Part shown: positions 1-9,887 of the stretch, piece after piece | Position numbering within the stretch: position 1 is the first letter of the stretch | How the letters are laid out: each line of letters begins with the position of its first letter | NCBI GenBank assembly: GCA_963922205.1 | Contig: CAWUHX010000121.1 | Span: 1-64,000 of the forward strand | Reading direction: 5' to 3' | Length of the DNA: 64,000 bases | DNA from: Romanomermis culicivorax | Lineage: Eukaryota > Nematoda > Enoplea > Mermithida > Mermithidae | The notes under the pieces: generated by a model | The model's input: the letters and a program-made list of their open reading frames with translations, nothing else | Databases searched by the model: none | What the model was told of the DNA's origin: nothing | Position numbers and translations under genes: made by a program

Positions 1-2776
1 GCCACTTCAACCATTTTAAGGCTATAACAGATTGTCTTTCTTCTTTACCATAACCTTTGTATGGTATTACACCAATAGTATTTGGCTTCAAAAATAAACG
101 TCGGAAAACTAAGTTGCAAGCACTAGCAATGGTTATTGAATTTTCAAAAGGATCGACATTTGTTTCTTCCATAAAAATATCGCGAAATTTCATACAACAT
201 TGTCGTAAAACTTGCACATCGCTACGACAGTAGTCAATTAACTCATTATCAAAATTAAATTGACAACCCTAAACAATGATGCATTTAAATGCAAAACTTT
301 ATACTTTTGCAAACTTACTGTTTCAAGCTTTTGATTATACCACTCCAGAAACGTGGCACGAGCCGCAGGTTTCATAGCATTGTAACCGTACATATTGGGT
401 GATGGATATGAGCCAACATATCCGTAATTTTCTTTTCTATTAAAGAAATGAGGGAAATATCCTTTACATATTTCACTTATTCCAAATGTTTTCGGTAAAG
501 CCGCCAAAGGCATCGGAAGAAAGTTCAGAGAATCAATAATTTTTATCGACCCTACTTTGATACACATCAACTCTAAACCTAAAAATAAATAAATAGATGA
601 AAATGAAAAACTATAAACAATTTACTAATTCACCCTTATTGATGATATGTAGTTTATGATGTCCATTACGATACAAAAATTGCATTATAAATTGTCCATC
701 GAATCCTCGAGAATTATGAGCTATTGCAGTAATGTTTTTCATACCTTTTGCAAAAAGGTATTCGCAGAAATCATTTAGACATGTAGATCCTTTGAAAATA
801 CGCTCGCGTTGACCGCATGTATTGCAGCAAAAATCTCCCTCGTTTTGACGACACTGATCGCATACAGTATGGACAACACATAAATTTGGTTCATGTTCGA
901 ACACATCCCCTAACTCGCTTTGTCGTAGAATTTTTTCCTGTGTAGTCTCAAAATCATAAAAAACAAATTTTTGATTAACAGGACACTTATCGGTAATTCC
1001 TGTTTCATTATCATCTAGACACTCATCCTCATCAACATTTGTTTCAAATATATCTTCTTCTTCCTCTTCAATTTGTTCGTTACCAACAGGTTGCATAAAA
1101 CATAAATGATCTAAATAAAAATTTTCATATAAAATAAAATAAAATAATTACACCATATCTATTACCTTTTTTAGGTACGCTTTTCTTGCATGTTTTACAT
1201 TCAAAATAACCGCAATTATGAGGATTAGAATGTGCTCGTCGAACCAGTGTATCACATTGTTCGCACACTTTGAAACGATCGCAAATAGATACCCCTGTTT
1301 TTTGACGTTTGGATTGACCTCTTTGAGTAAAAACAAGCTTGTGTCGAGCAAAACACTTATCGTTTTTAAAATAACGCAGACAATCTTTGCATTTTCGAGC
1401 ATTAAATTGATTACATGGGGGTGTATTGTAACACAGAGGACAAACGTTTCTGCATCTGTGTTCCATTTTGTTGTTGTAGGCCAGATCGCAATGAGGACAA
1501 AAGTAGCTGCGGTCAAAAAATCCAGGCATCTTTGTAATGACGGAGTAATGGTTATCATGGTGGTAAATATTTAAAACATGCGTTGCTTCAGGTCCTTAAA
1601 ACTCTAAATACGTACACAATAATTGAAAAATAAAAAACTCTAACCTCTAAATATTAAATCTTTAAAGCGTTCTCTGCTAAAAACTTTGATTTGATAATCG
1701 GGTAATAAAACAGTTTGCAATTGTTCCCACTGATGAAAACCGCAAGCTCCTTGATGATTAGCTAAGCCTGCTAAGGTCATCAGTTCTTTAGCAACCTTTG
1801 TTTGCAGCAGATGTGACTTGTCAGACTTTCGAATGCTTTCCCATTTGTGCTCAGCATTCTTATCTTTTTTATGAATGTAAGCTCTAGCAACAACTAGAGC
1901 TCTAGCAAAACATAAATCATCCGTGTTGCTGATTTGAATAATACAGCGTTTATCTTTTAGAAAATCATTATGTTTTAAATATTGATGAGCATTGTGAATA
2001 CCTTAAATAAATAAATAAATAAATAAAAATCTTACATAAGTAATTTTAATCAGCTTACCGCTACCCACAGGTGGTGTTACAACAATGGTACGAATTGTAG
2101 ACTGACGACTATCAATTTGTATTTGCTCATTTGATTGAAGAACAGCGTTAAGAGTGTTTACAATCAAGTCTCCAGTTAAAGCATGTTTCGGTCTAAAAGG
2201 TATCAAAACACGACCTTTCGTCAAATCTGGATGGTCAAAGGAAAACCCTATAAACGCATTATCAGCGACATTCTCAGAAATTCGCTCTACTATACGTTGA
2301 AACGTTGGCACTATTTGAGCATTTAAATCATCCATATGTTCGGTATTACGAAAGTTCACAGAGTACTCGCGACCTTCGGTATTAAAACGCCTAATATTTA
2401 CGGTACTGGGTTGACCTAGTTCAAAAAAATCATCCGCAACAAAAGATGCATTCGTTACACCTCCACTACCCCCACCACCACCACCAATTTGAACTGTTTC
2501 GTAAATTTCTTCCTCATCAGAACTGTAAGGCGTATAACTTTTGTATTGATCATCTTCATCATCATCATAATCTAAAACAGTTCCTTCTTCTTCTTCTTCT
2601 TCTTCCAAAATAACATTATTATCGATTGTTTCTTCTTCTTCTTTCTCAGAGGTAATATTCTCTGAAGACTCATTCACTATTGTTTCATCGTCGTCTTCAT
2701 CAGAAGTAATATCTTCTAAAATTTCCATAGGCATGTCGTCTTCGTCCGAAGTAATATCCTCATAAATAGGTTTCAT
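1..2776 (-). CDS. POLB: Protein-primed family B DNA polymerase, N-terminal and exonuclease part (3' part outside window)
   Basis: Replicates the element by protein priming. Spliced exons on the minus strand are 2776-2059, 2001-1645, 1594-1166, 1110-634, 578-319 and 268 to the window edge; introns of 57, 50, 55, 55 and 50 nt have GT/AG ends and keep one frame for about 836 codons. The N-terminus is very acidic with repeats of EDITSDEDD, then a glycine run, a conserved Polinton N-terminal region, and a cysteine-rich zinc-binding segment in exon 3. The 3'-5' exonuclease follows: Exo I FYDFE (Asp codon at 953-955), Exo II AHNSRGFD (about 698-700) and Exo III YCRSDVQ (Asp at 218-220), all acidic residues present. 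The palm domain lies beyond the left edge. No stop or frameshift is seen, so the gene is probably functional. Confidence 0.93.
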
Positions 2777-2950
2777 TATAAAAATTATCTAAACTAGAAA
2801 ATATAAAAACTATAAACTAGAAAAATAGAAAACAACCTATTCACCAAAAACTTATACAGTAATAATAATAGTAGAAAATTTTTATAAATCAGCAAAAACT
2901 ATTAATTTTATGGTAGAGATTTAATTATTGTTTACGATGTTAATGTAGTA

Positions 2951-3230
2951 CTTTTCTTTTTTATGATGGGAAAGCTTTAAAGACCTCTATAACTCATGAA
3001 CACGTGCCCATATCATTTCTTTAGCTTATTTTATTAGCATATAACCAGTTAAAACCAGTTGAAAACCTGTTTTACTGTACAACCCTAGTATTTTTGTTTT
3101 GATTCTTGAAGCTATAAAATAACTGTAATAGCTGCTTATAACCCTGTTGCACCATCTTTTCTTTTTATGTGGAAAAGCTTTAAAGACCCTTATAACTCAT
3201 GCGCACGTGGCTATATTGCTTCTATAGCTT
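2951..3230. repeat. Direct repeat of a ~75-bp block with a CACGTG core, inside the divergent promoter
   Basis: Copies lie at about 2951-3026 and 3157-3230. They share CTTTTCTTTTT, then AAGCTTTAAAGACC, then TATAACTCATG, and each has a palindromic CACGTG (3001-3006 and 3204-3209). The spacing is about 205 bp. Conservation of the block between diverging genes suggests transcription factor sites (an E-box) or an upstream control module. Confidence 0.6.
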
Positions 3231-3336
3231 TGACCTTGATAATTACTATAACACATAAAACACATATATTTTTCTAGCTTTGATCTCAAAGGTTACCGTA
3301 CCACATAAACACATTTTATTTTATTTTTGTAGAACA

Positions 3337-3347
3337 TAGCTCCTCCT
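3337..3347 (+). promoter_or_regulatory. TAGCTCCTCCT promoter-like motif
   Basis: TAGCTCCTCCT followed 4-10 nt later by CATATAC. The same word with G for T occurs twice upstream of the membrane/penton gene pair (9773-9783 and 9821-9831), each time followed by a TATA-like run. Promoter function is inferred. Confidence 0.35.
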
Positions 3348-3584
3348 CTCATATACTCCTCAGAATAGTAGAATACTGTAGGATATATGTCTTGAATATT
3401 TATTATGCTTATAACTCCTCCTCGTACAGCTATAAGCTATATATCTTGGCTATTTTATTATAACTATAACCTCCTTTACTCAAAAATTTTGAACACTTTA
3501 TACATTTATCTGTTTTGTTGCTACAAAAACTACTCGCTTCTCTCTCTCTCTCTCTCTTTAATATTTCTTCAAGAATTTTCAAAA

Positions 3585-4792
3585 ATGGAACACCAGTTTA
3601 TGTTAGACGAAAACATGGCATTATTTGTAGTGGTTGAAGGTAGATACGTGTCAATCTATTTTCGTAACGTCGACCCTAAAACAAAAGAGGCGTACGGTCG
3701 AGGGTTCAAGCTCATTTTACCACAATACGGTATACTAGGTCGCAATGTCAATATTATTGAAAAGACATTTTCACATGGAGGTCGATGCGGCATCAACCTT
3801 GGTTATAAAATGCTGGTCGAGAGCGACGGGGTTACAGTACGATTTAACAATCTGTTTAATGGAACGACATGGTGCTTATCTAAAGAAGTGAGTTGATATA
3901 TGAATTCTTTCTTTCTTTTAAAATATAATGTTTTATTCTTTAGCAATTTTGGCGCTGGACCAATATGATACATGAGATAGCTCCAGCTATTTCAAACGAG
4001 TACAACGCTTTAGCAGCAAATCTCCAGCTAGCGATAAAACGCAAAACAAACGAAAACGACGACGTAGCTGGAAAAAATGGTTCTACCCCGAAAATCGTTA
4101 AAGAAGAAGAAGTCGGTGCAGATAAGAAAATTATAAAAGAAGAAGAAGGGATTCATGCTACAAAATTCGCCGGAGAACAAAGCAATGCTCGTGAAGATCA
4201 AAAGGAAGCTAGCGTTCAAACGTCGTTTATTAATGATCTCTTCATCAATTGTTTCAATGATCCAGACTACGATTCAACGTCGGATACCAATTCGTTGGAC
4301 GCCGAAACCAGACGTATTTGTGAGTTACGTGTTCCGGGTTTAGATATTCCATGGTTTTTTGATGAGCAAGTAGTAAAAGGTGAAAAATTATTTATAATTA
4401 TATGTGCTGAGTTAGTTATACAAGACATCTTTAATGGGTGTATTTTTGATTGTTATTGCGCGAAAGAGGTAGGAATTGTTGAGGATCATCAGTGTCCAGC
4501 TCGTAATTCCATATATAATATCGCAATTACACCAACAGTTAATCGTTTATATGAAAAGATGGGACTTATCATTGACTGTTTTGAATATGTTATAGGCGAG
4601 GTTCAAGGTTATTACAGTCTTCGCGCTTTTAAACAGATGATTGACATATTTAGATGTATACCACTTACAAGTACTGGCCGTAAAATTCTTAAGGATACTG
4701 TAGCTTGTTTTATTGATGAAGGTTATCATTATGATTTTGATGATGATGTTGTTATCAAAACACTACGCGATTTTATTAACAGTAAATTGTAA
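3585..4792 (+). CDS. Spliced 383-residue Polinton protein of unknown function
   Basis: First gene of the rightward block. Exon 1 is 3585-3887 and exon 2 is 3944-4792; the 56-nt intron begins GTGAGT, ends TTTAG and keeps frame. The N-terminal ~115 residues are a compact predicted beta-rich region (EGRYVSIYF, GRGFKLILP) ending in a helix after LSKEQFWRW; the layout loosely recalls the PC4-type single-stranded DNA binding fold, but this is only inference. A lysine/glutamate-rich linker with repeats of KEEE follows (residues ~140-190), then a C-terminal domain with cysteines (FDCYCAK) and acidic tail DFDDDVV. I do not recognise the family. It may be a replication or transcription accessory protein, because it shares the promoter region with the polymerase. 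A polyadenylation signal lies at 5043-5048. Confidence 0.75.
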
Positions 4793-5110
4793 AAGTTTTG
4801 CTTACATTCATTCATTCATTCATTACAGCTTGTATGTTTTAATTAGCTATATTTTGATTGCTTATGTAATTGCTTACGTATTTGCTTGTTATATATATAT
4901 AATTTCATACATACATACATTGCGCGTATATTTTTGCATACAGTAATGCTATTCTATTTTATATAATCAGCTATCTTTATGTTTTACATGTGCACTGCTT
5001 TATATTGTAATTTTGATAATTATGTAACATTTTGTTTTAAATAATAAAAATCATTTTAAAAATTGTTCAAGTAAAAAGGTGGTTGGTTTTTGTTGTTGTC
5101 GAAAAAAGAG
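4793..5110. other. Non-coding gap with simple repeats and polyadenylation signal
   Basis: Holds a (CATT)n tract at about 4805-4825, TA-rich runs, a (CATA)n tract near 4905-4920 and AATAAA at 5043-5048, which fits the 3' end of the preceding transcript. AGGTGGTTGGTTTT at about 5078-5091 lies shortly before the next start codon. Confidence 0.5.
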
Positions 5111-5767
5111 ATGTCAAATGATGATGATGAAAAGTTTTATATATGGAAACATCCATTTAACTGTATAGTTTCTGCTCCAACAAAATCAGGAAAAACACAA
5201 TTTGTTAAAAAACTTGTAATTTTTGCTAAAGAAATGCTTCACCCTGCTCCTGTGAAAATTTATTGGTGTTATTCGGAATGGCAAGAAGCTTACGATGAAT
5301 TAGTTCAGAAATGTTCTTATGTAGAATTTATTCAAGGTTCGCCTGATTTGAATGAACTTCAGAAAAGTAAAGATACACCTAAATTATTAATTATGGATGA
5401 TATGATGCAAGAGATGAAGAATGATCAAAGTTTAACTCAACTTTTTACTAAAGGATCGCATCATTGGAATATATCAATTATACATATAGTTCAGAATGCC
5501 TTTTTTGATGGAATGCGTACGAGTAGGATAAACGCTCAATATTTAATTCTTTTAAAAAATCCAAGCGATAGATTACAAGTCCGCACACTGGCTCGACAGA
5601 TTTTTCCAACTACCTCAAATTATTTCATAGAATCGTATGAGGATGCTACTAGTAAACCATACGGTTATTTATTAATAGATCTTACACAGACATGTCCTGA
5701 AAAATATCGACTTAGATCTAATATATTCCCCGACAATGATCATATGATTTTGTATACACCTAAATGA
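5111..5767 (+). CDS. ATP: A32/FtsK-HerA-type genome packaging ATPase
   Basis: Pumps the linear genome into the capsid using ATP, as inferred for Polinton, adintovirus and virophage relatives. The 218-residue product has a Walker A motif APTKSGKT at residues 22-29 and a Walker B LLIMDD at 92-97, with the two aspartates at 96 and 97. The HIVQN segment fits the sensor/arginine region of this family. The start was set at the ATG at 5111; an earlier in-frame TTG is unlikely to be used. The length is normal for Polinton ATPases. The gene stands alone, with about 300 nt upstream and 58 nt before the next gene. Confidence 0.93.
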   Translation: MSNDDDEKFYIWKHPFNCIVSAPTKSGKTQFVKKLVIFAKEMLHPAPVKIYWCYSEWQEAYDELVQKCSYVEFIQGSPDLNELQKSKDTPKLLIMDDMMQEMKNDQSLTQLFTKGSHHWNISIIHIVQNAFFDGMRTSRINAQYLILLKNPSDRLQVRTLARQIFPTTSNYFIESYEDATSKPYGYLLIDLTQTCPEKYRLRSNIFPDNDHMILYTPK

Positions 5768-5825
5768 TTCATCATTTTTACAAAAAACTTTATACAGGTT
5801 AGTCGGATTCTATTATTTTAGCGAT

Positions 5826-6299
5826 ATGATATACAGTAAACACATTTTTTTAAATACTCTCGCTGTGATCCTTTTCATAGCTGTTTTTATTGTAGGGGTA
5901 CAATACCCTTTTCAATTTTATGAAAATGAAGAAGAACCTGTAAATGTTACAGATTTTACAATACCAAACACAAAAAATGTTACAGATTTTACGATACCAA
6001 ACACAAAAAATGTTACAGATCAGAAATTATTATTATTATTACGGGAAAATTATAAATTACATATAATACCCTTACTACGTTATATAGAAAAAATTTTACA
6101 TTGTCCTCAGAATGACGGACAATTTATGCAATTACGAGCGTGTTTCAAAATATATATTTTCAATCCTGTCGTATTTTCTTGTTGTAGTCGAAACAGTAAA
6201 TTTCAAAACTTGTACATCAATGGAAGTAGATTACGATATATTGATACGATAGCTTTATTACATAATCAGAAAAAAATATTATACCCTTCATCAGTCTAG
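5826..6299 (+). CDS. Small single-pass membrane protein with duplicated NVTDFTIPNTK glycosylation-type repeat
   Basis: A 157-residue product with a short cytoplasmic-type start, a hydrophobic membrane segment at about residues 8-25, and an outer portion with three N-V-T sequons. Eleven residues (NVTDFTIPNTK) are duplicated as near-identical 39-nt DNA repeats at about 5943-6021. The C-terminal half is cysteine-containing (CCSRNS). Topology suggests a type II or signal-anchored glycoprotein. Placed between the ATPase and an HMG-like gene, it could be a virion membrane or host-interaction protein. It is far too small for a class I-III fusogen, and I know no homolog. Confidence 0.65.
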   Translation: MIYSKHIFLNTLAVILFIAVFIVGVQYPFQFYENEEEPVNVTDFTIPNTKNVTDFTIPNTKNVTDQKLLLLLRENYKLHIIPLLRYIEKILHCPQNDGQFMQLRACFKIYIFNPVVFSCCSRNSKFQNLYINGSRLRYIDTIALLHNQKKILYPSSV

Positions 6300-6359
6300 T
6301 CGAGAATTTTGAAGAGGTTGGTCGTTTTTCTATAATTCGTTTGTTTTGTGACAATTACA

Positions 6360-6822
6360 ATGTCCGCTGCATTTGAAGTTTTTGTCAGAATGGTGCAAAA
6401 TAAAGTAAAAGGTAAAAATTTATATCTCTTCTTTAACTATTTATTAAACTATAGTATTTTTTATTTAAGGTAAAATACTAAACAACAAACAGAAATGCGA
6501 AATAGCTGATTTGTTTTGGACTCGTTTCTCACCCGAAGCCAAGATTTTTTACAAAGACATAGCTAAGGCGTGCAACCATTTACGGCGTGAAGTTGGTTTA
6601 CCTATGGGGCGTAAAAAAGTTACACAATTTTGGTGTTTTGCTAGACTATTACTGACGGAGTTGGATATGGTCGAAACTCGCGCTATTTTTGTAGAAGATC
6701 TTTTTTTAAAACTAGATACAGCTCATAAACTATTTTTTATGAATATGAATAACTTGTGTGCTTTTTCTAGACGCGAAGAGTTGAATATCGTCATACAAAA
6801 TGAAGCTTCATTACTATCTTAA
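6360..6822 (+). CDS. Spliced HMG-box-like DNA-binding protein (134 residues)
   Basis: Exons are 6360-6411 and 6470-6822; the 58-nt intron starts GTAAAAAT and ends TTTAAG and gives 135 codons with stop. The spliced N-terminal half follows the HMG-box pattern: AFEVFVRMVQ as helix 1, a short basic loop, CEIADLFWTRFSPEAKIFYK as helix 2 with the typical L-W-x3-S/P-x-E/A-x-K-x3-Y spacing, then a basic third helix. HMG proteins bend DNA, so a role in genome condensation, packaging or replication is plausible. The C-terminal part is helical and unassigned. AATAAA lies at 6831-6836. The family call rests on pattern reading only; another helical fold is possible. Confidence 0.6.
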
Positions 6823-6904
6823 TGTAATACAATAAATATTTCAATGTTTACTCATCATTTGGTCATTATTGTAAAATTTTTTTGTACTGTACGGTCTGTT
6901 TTGT

Positions 6905-7258
6905 ATGGCTTCTAGATTAAAGAAATATATTCACGAGCTCAATGTGTTAAAAAATTCAAATCGTGTTCAAAGACGTGCTCTTCTTCAACATTCTTCCCCC
7001 GATTTGATCTGTTGTATATGTGAAATTTGTTTGAACATTTTGAACGGTAATATTCCTATCAATTCAAACTTAAAAAAGAAATTGGCCAAACATAAATTAT
7101 TGCTCAGAGGTTTAGCTACTAGACACGAAAAAAACAAGAAAAAAGATTTACATAATAAACGTGTAAGAATTGTTCAAAGTGGTGGAGCATTTTTACCTCT
7201 AGTACTACCCGTTTTATTATCTACATTAGCAAGTTTTGTTACAGAGAAATTATTATAG
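6905..7258 (+). CDS. Polinton/adintovirus pX-like core protein
   Basis: The 117-residue product is a conserved Polinton protein. It has a basic helical N-terminal domain with a cysteine pattern (ICCICEICLNIL at about 35-46), a lysine-rich middle, then a Gly-Gly at 93-94 followed by a proline/leucine hydrophobic tail (AFLPLVLPVLLSTLASF). Basic region plus GG plus membrane-active tail is the arrangement of the adenoviral pX core protein, and the Q-S-G-G site is a candidate cut site for the element's own protease. It is separated from the next gene by one nucleotide, so the two are probably co-transcribed. The assignment is by arrangement and Polinton conservation. Confidence 0.75.
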   Translation: MASRLKKYIHELNVLKNSNRVQRRALLQHSSPDLICCICEICLNILNGNIPINSNLKKKLAKHKLLLRGLATRHEKNKKKDLHNKRVRIVQSGGAFLPLVLPVLLSTLASFVTEKLL

Positions 7259-7259
7259 A

Positions 7260-8117
7260 ATGAAATTTGCTAATAAATTTGCTCTTATACCTCAGGAGGT
7301 TCTGAATAAACTGAATAACTCTCAGGTTTCTTCTTCTTCGACGACGACGAGTTCAAATGAAAAGACAGGTATAGCTAAGCAAGTTGACATGTATCGTAAC
7401 GAGCTAGAGCGCATTTTGAAAGATAATACGTTAACACCTGAAGAACAATACAAAATGTACTCGCAACTATTTTCACAATATTTAACTTTTGAACATGAAA
7501 AGGCTCAACCTACTACAGTGATTTTAAAACAAAAAGTTATTGATAACGAAGAAGATGAGAAGGATAGTGACGATTTGAAACAAAAAGAAAAAAATTGGTT
7601 GAACGACGAAAAGTTACTTAGCGGTATTCCTAAACAGTTTAAACGCTCGGCATCCTTATTATTGGAACATGTGCGACGTAACCCTAGTATAAATGTTAAT
7701 AAGCAAGGTGAAGTATTAATTGATGGAAAATTAATTGAAGGGTCACATATTATTGATTTATTACATGATTTGTCTCGTAAACGTTCAAAAATTACGCAAA
7801 CGCTTGGAGTAGATGAGTTTGTTAATGCTTTGAAAAAATATAATGTACCATTAGAGGCTATAGGAAACCCGTTACGTAAAATGTTATTCACTTTACCTCG
7901 GAAACTCTCCTACCATACACCTCCGGAAGAATCAGATGATCATGCAGTTAGTAGTGTCAAGCGGTTGAATAAACCACTTGTGAAAGGTGTTGATTTATTT
8001 TCAAGTGGTGCCGAGGAAGATATCAAAGACGATTCATTCTTTAATAAAGGAAACTCGACAGAAAAGAAGATACGGCGCAAAGCTAGAGCACTGAGACGGT
8101 ATACTCCTTTGTACTAG
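7260..8117 (+). CDS. Conserved Polinton protein of unknown function (285 residues)
   Basis: Begins one nucleotide after the pX-like gene; the ATG at 7260 was chosen over an overlapping TTG. The N-terminus is F-A-L-I-P followed by a serine/threonine-rich stretch, then a region with EEQYKMYSQLFSQYL, an acidic linker, and a conserved helical block around GIPKQFKRSASLLLEHVRR and DGKLIEGSHIIDLLHDLSR. This block recurs next to the integrase in Polintons of many animals. The C-terminus is basic (KKIRRKARALRRYTPLY). Role unknown; a virion core or scaffold protein is likely given its neighbours. Confidence 0.8.
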   Translation: MKFANKFALIPQEVLNKLNNSQVSSSSTTTSSNEKTGIAKQVDMYRNELERILKDNTLTPEEQYKMYSQLFSQYLTFEHEKAQPTTVILKQKVIDNEEDEKDSDDLKQKEKNWLNDEKLLSGIPKQFKRSASLLLEHVRRNPSINVNKQGEVLIDGKLIEGSHIIDLLHDLSRKRSKITQTLGVDEFVNALKKYNVPLEAIGNPLRKMLFTLPRKLSYHTPPEESDDHAVSSVKRLNKPLVKGVDLFSSGAEEDIKDDSFFNKGNSTEKKIRRKARALRRYTPLY

Positions 8118-8121
8118 AGCG

Positions 8122-9231
8122 ATGAACACCTTACTTTCGAAATTATACAAAAATTTACACGGAAATCCCTCAGCTTTTTCTAGTATTGAAAAATTATATG
8201 CTGAAGCTAGAAAGCACCGTAAAACAATTACACGTAAAAATGTTAAAGATTGGCTTTCAAAACAAGATAGTTATACTCTACATAAACAAGTCAACAAAAA
8301 ATTTTCACGTAATCGTATTTATGTTACAGCTATGGATCAACAATGGGAAATTGATTTGGCAGATATGTCTTCTTTAGCAGATTTTAACGATGGGTACAAA
8401 TTTATGCTTACATGTATAGATGTATTAAGTAAATACGCATGGGTTGAACCCTTAAAATCAAAACACTCAAAGAATGTTTGCGATGCTTTTCAAAATATTT
8501 TAAAAAGAGGTCGAATCCCTTGGAGAGTGCGCAGCGATAAAGGAAAAGAATTTGTCAACAAAGATTTCCAAAAATTATTGAAAACTAACGATATACATTT
8601 TTTTACTTCTCAAAACGAAGACATTAAATGTTCAATAGTGGAACGGTTTAATAGAACTTTAAAAACTAAATTATTTAAATATTTTACAGAGTTTACCACT
8701 TATAAATGGATTGATATTTTACCCGCAGTTGTTTCCAACTACAATCACTCTGTTCATAGATCTATTAAGGAAAAACCTATTAATGTAGATTATTCTAACG
8801 AAAAAATTATATGGCAAAGACTCTACCCTGAAAGATTATACACTAGAAAGCCTAAGATTGATATAGGAGATTACGTGCGAATTAGTAAACATAGAGGTGT
8901 ATTTGACAAAGGTTATTTACCTCAATGGAGTGAAGAAGTTTTCAAAGTAAAACATGTTGTGAAGACCCGAAATCATATACTTTATACAATTCAAGATCTG
9001 GAAGGCGAAGATATAGAAGGACGTTTTTATGAAAAAGAACTACAGAAAATCGATTTTAATCCTAATATCAAAGAATACAAAATTGAAAAGGTTTTGAAGA
9101 CTAAACAATTACCAGATGGTCAGAATAGAGTACTTGTGAAGTGGTGGGGTTATCCTGAAAAATTCAACAGTTGGATTTTAGAAAAGGATATACAAAACGA
9201 CGACGATGACGATTACGATGAACAACTTTGA
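8122..9231 (+). CDS. INT: Retroviral-type (RVE) integrase with C-terminal chromodomain
   Basis: Catalyses insertion of the linear element into host DNA. The 369-residue protein shows the catalytic triad Asp78 (WEIDLADM), Asp139 (RSDKGKEF) and Glu174 (SIVERFN), a DD35E spacing. The C-terminal chromodomain covers about residues 317-357 with the aromatic cage pattern EYKIEKVL and [13 protein letters not shown], which in related elements binds modified histone H3 and guides integration. The tail is an aspartate run. The gene starts 4 nt after its neighbour and overlaps the protease start by 26 nt. All key residues are intact. Confidence 0.96.
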   Translation: MNTLLSKLYKNLHGNPSAFSSIEKLYAEARKHRKTITRKNVKDWLSKQDSYTLHKQVNKKFSRNRIYVTAMDQQWEIDLADMSSLADFNDGYKFMLTCIDVLSKYAWVEPLKSKHSKNVCDAFQNILKRGRIPWRVRSDKGKEFVNKDFQKLLKTNDIHFFTSQNEDIKCSIVERFNRTLKTKLFKYFTEFTTYKWIDILPAVVSNYNHSVHRSIKEKPINVDYSNEKIIWQRLYPERLYTRKPKIDIGDYVRISKHRGVFDKGYLPQWSEEVFKVKHVVKTRNHILYTIQDLEGEDIEGRFYEKELQKIDFNPNIKEYKIEKVLKTKQLPDGQNRVLVKWWGYPEKFNSWILEKDIQNDDDDDYDEQL

Positions 9232-9709
9232 ATTGACATATTATGCTCAACAAGATGAGCTATTATCACAAAATTTTTTAGGAGTTTTTGCTTGCGATAC
9301 TCTACCGAAGATAGTTAAAAGACCCGCGGCTTTAATTGCAAACACCGATACATCTTTTCAAAAAGGAAGTCATTGGATAGCTATGTATTTTGATAATGCT
9401 AACTCTGTATATTATTTTGATTCTTATGGCTTACCACCAGTTATTCCTGCTTTTATAAATTATATTAACAAAAATGCTTTAATAATATATACAAATAAGA
9501 AACATTTACAAAATTTTAATAGTAGGGTTTGTGGTATATATACTTTATATTTTTTGTATTATAAAGTGCGACATGTTCCTATGTATAAAATGTTTAAAAG
9601 TTTCAGTAACACAAATTTTGTTTATAATGATAGATTGATTTGTAAGTTTTTTCATTGTAAATTTTCTGTAAAAGGTCACTTGCGAAATAAATTATGTACA
9701 CGTTTGTAA
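9206..9709 (+). CDS. PRO: Adenain-like (C5) cysteine protease
   Basis: Maturation protease that processes capsid and core proteins. The 167-residue product has the adenain order of catalytic residues: His56 in [10 protein letters not shown], Asp72 in YYFDSYG, Gln102 in HLQNFNS, and Cys109 in [10 protein letters not shown]. The start overlaps the integrase end; a second in-frame ATG at 9218 is also possible. Two neighbouring virion proteins carry Q-x-G-G sites that could be its substrates. AATAAA at 9866-9871 may end this transcript. Confidence 0.93.
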   Translation: MTITMNNFELTYYAQQDELLSQNFLGVFACDTLPKIVKRPAALIANTDTSFQKGSHWIAMYFDNANSVYYFDSYGLPPVIPAFINYINKNALIIYTNKKHLQNFNSRVCGIYTLYFLYYKVRHVPMYKMFKSFSNTNFVYNDRLICKFFHCKFSVKGHLRNKLCTRL

Positions 9710-9887
9710 AAAGTTAACTCCTTCTATATGTATTTATATATATATATATATATAAATTTTACTTCACTTTGATAGCTCCGCCTCCTTTATATTTTTGTAT
9801 AATTTTATTGGTTATTTTAGTAGCTCCGCCTTTTTATAAATTTATAACTGAGTGTTTAGTTGTTAAATAAAAATTTTTTATTTTGAA
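9710..9887 (+). promoter_or_regulatory. TA-rich promoter region with twin TAGCTCCGCCT motifs
   Basis: A (TA)n run at about 9735-9753 is followed by TAGCTCCGCCT at 9773-9783 and again at 9821-9831, each with a TATA-like stretch within about 10 nt. It precedes the small membrane protein and penton genes, suggesting a capsid-module promoter. Function is inferred from repetition and position. Confidence 0.4.

Larger units (their letters stand above)
2777..3584. promoter_or_regulatory. Divergent intergenic control region
   Basis: This 0.8-kb gap separates the leftward polymerase from the rightward morphogenesis genes, so it must hold both promoters. It contains the duplicated CACGTG-bearing block described separately, a TAGCTCCTCCT motif followed by TATA-like sequence at 3337-3360, and a (TC)n tract at about 3540-3557 just before the first rightward start codon. 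No coding potential was seen. Confidence 0.6.
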
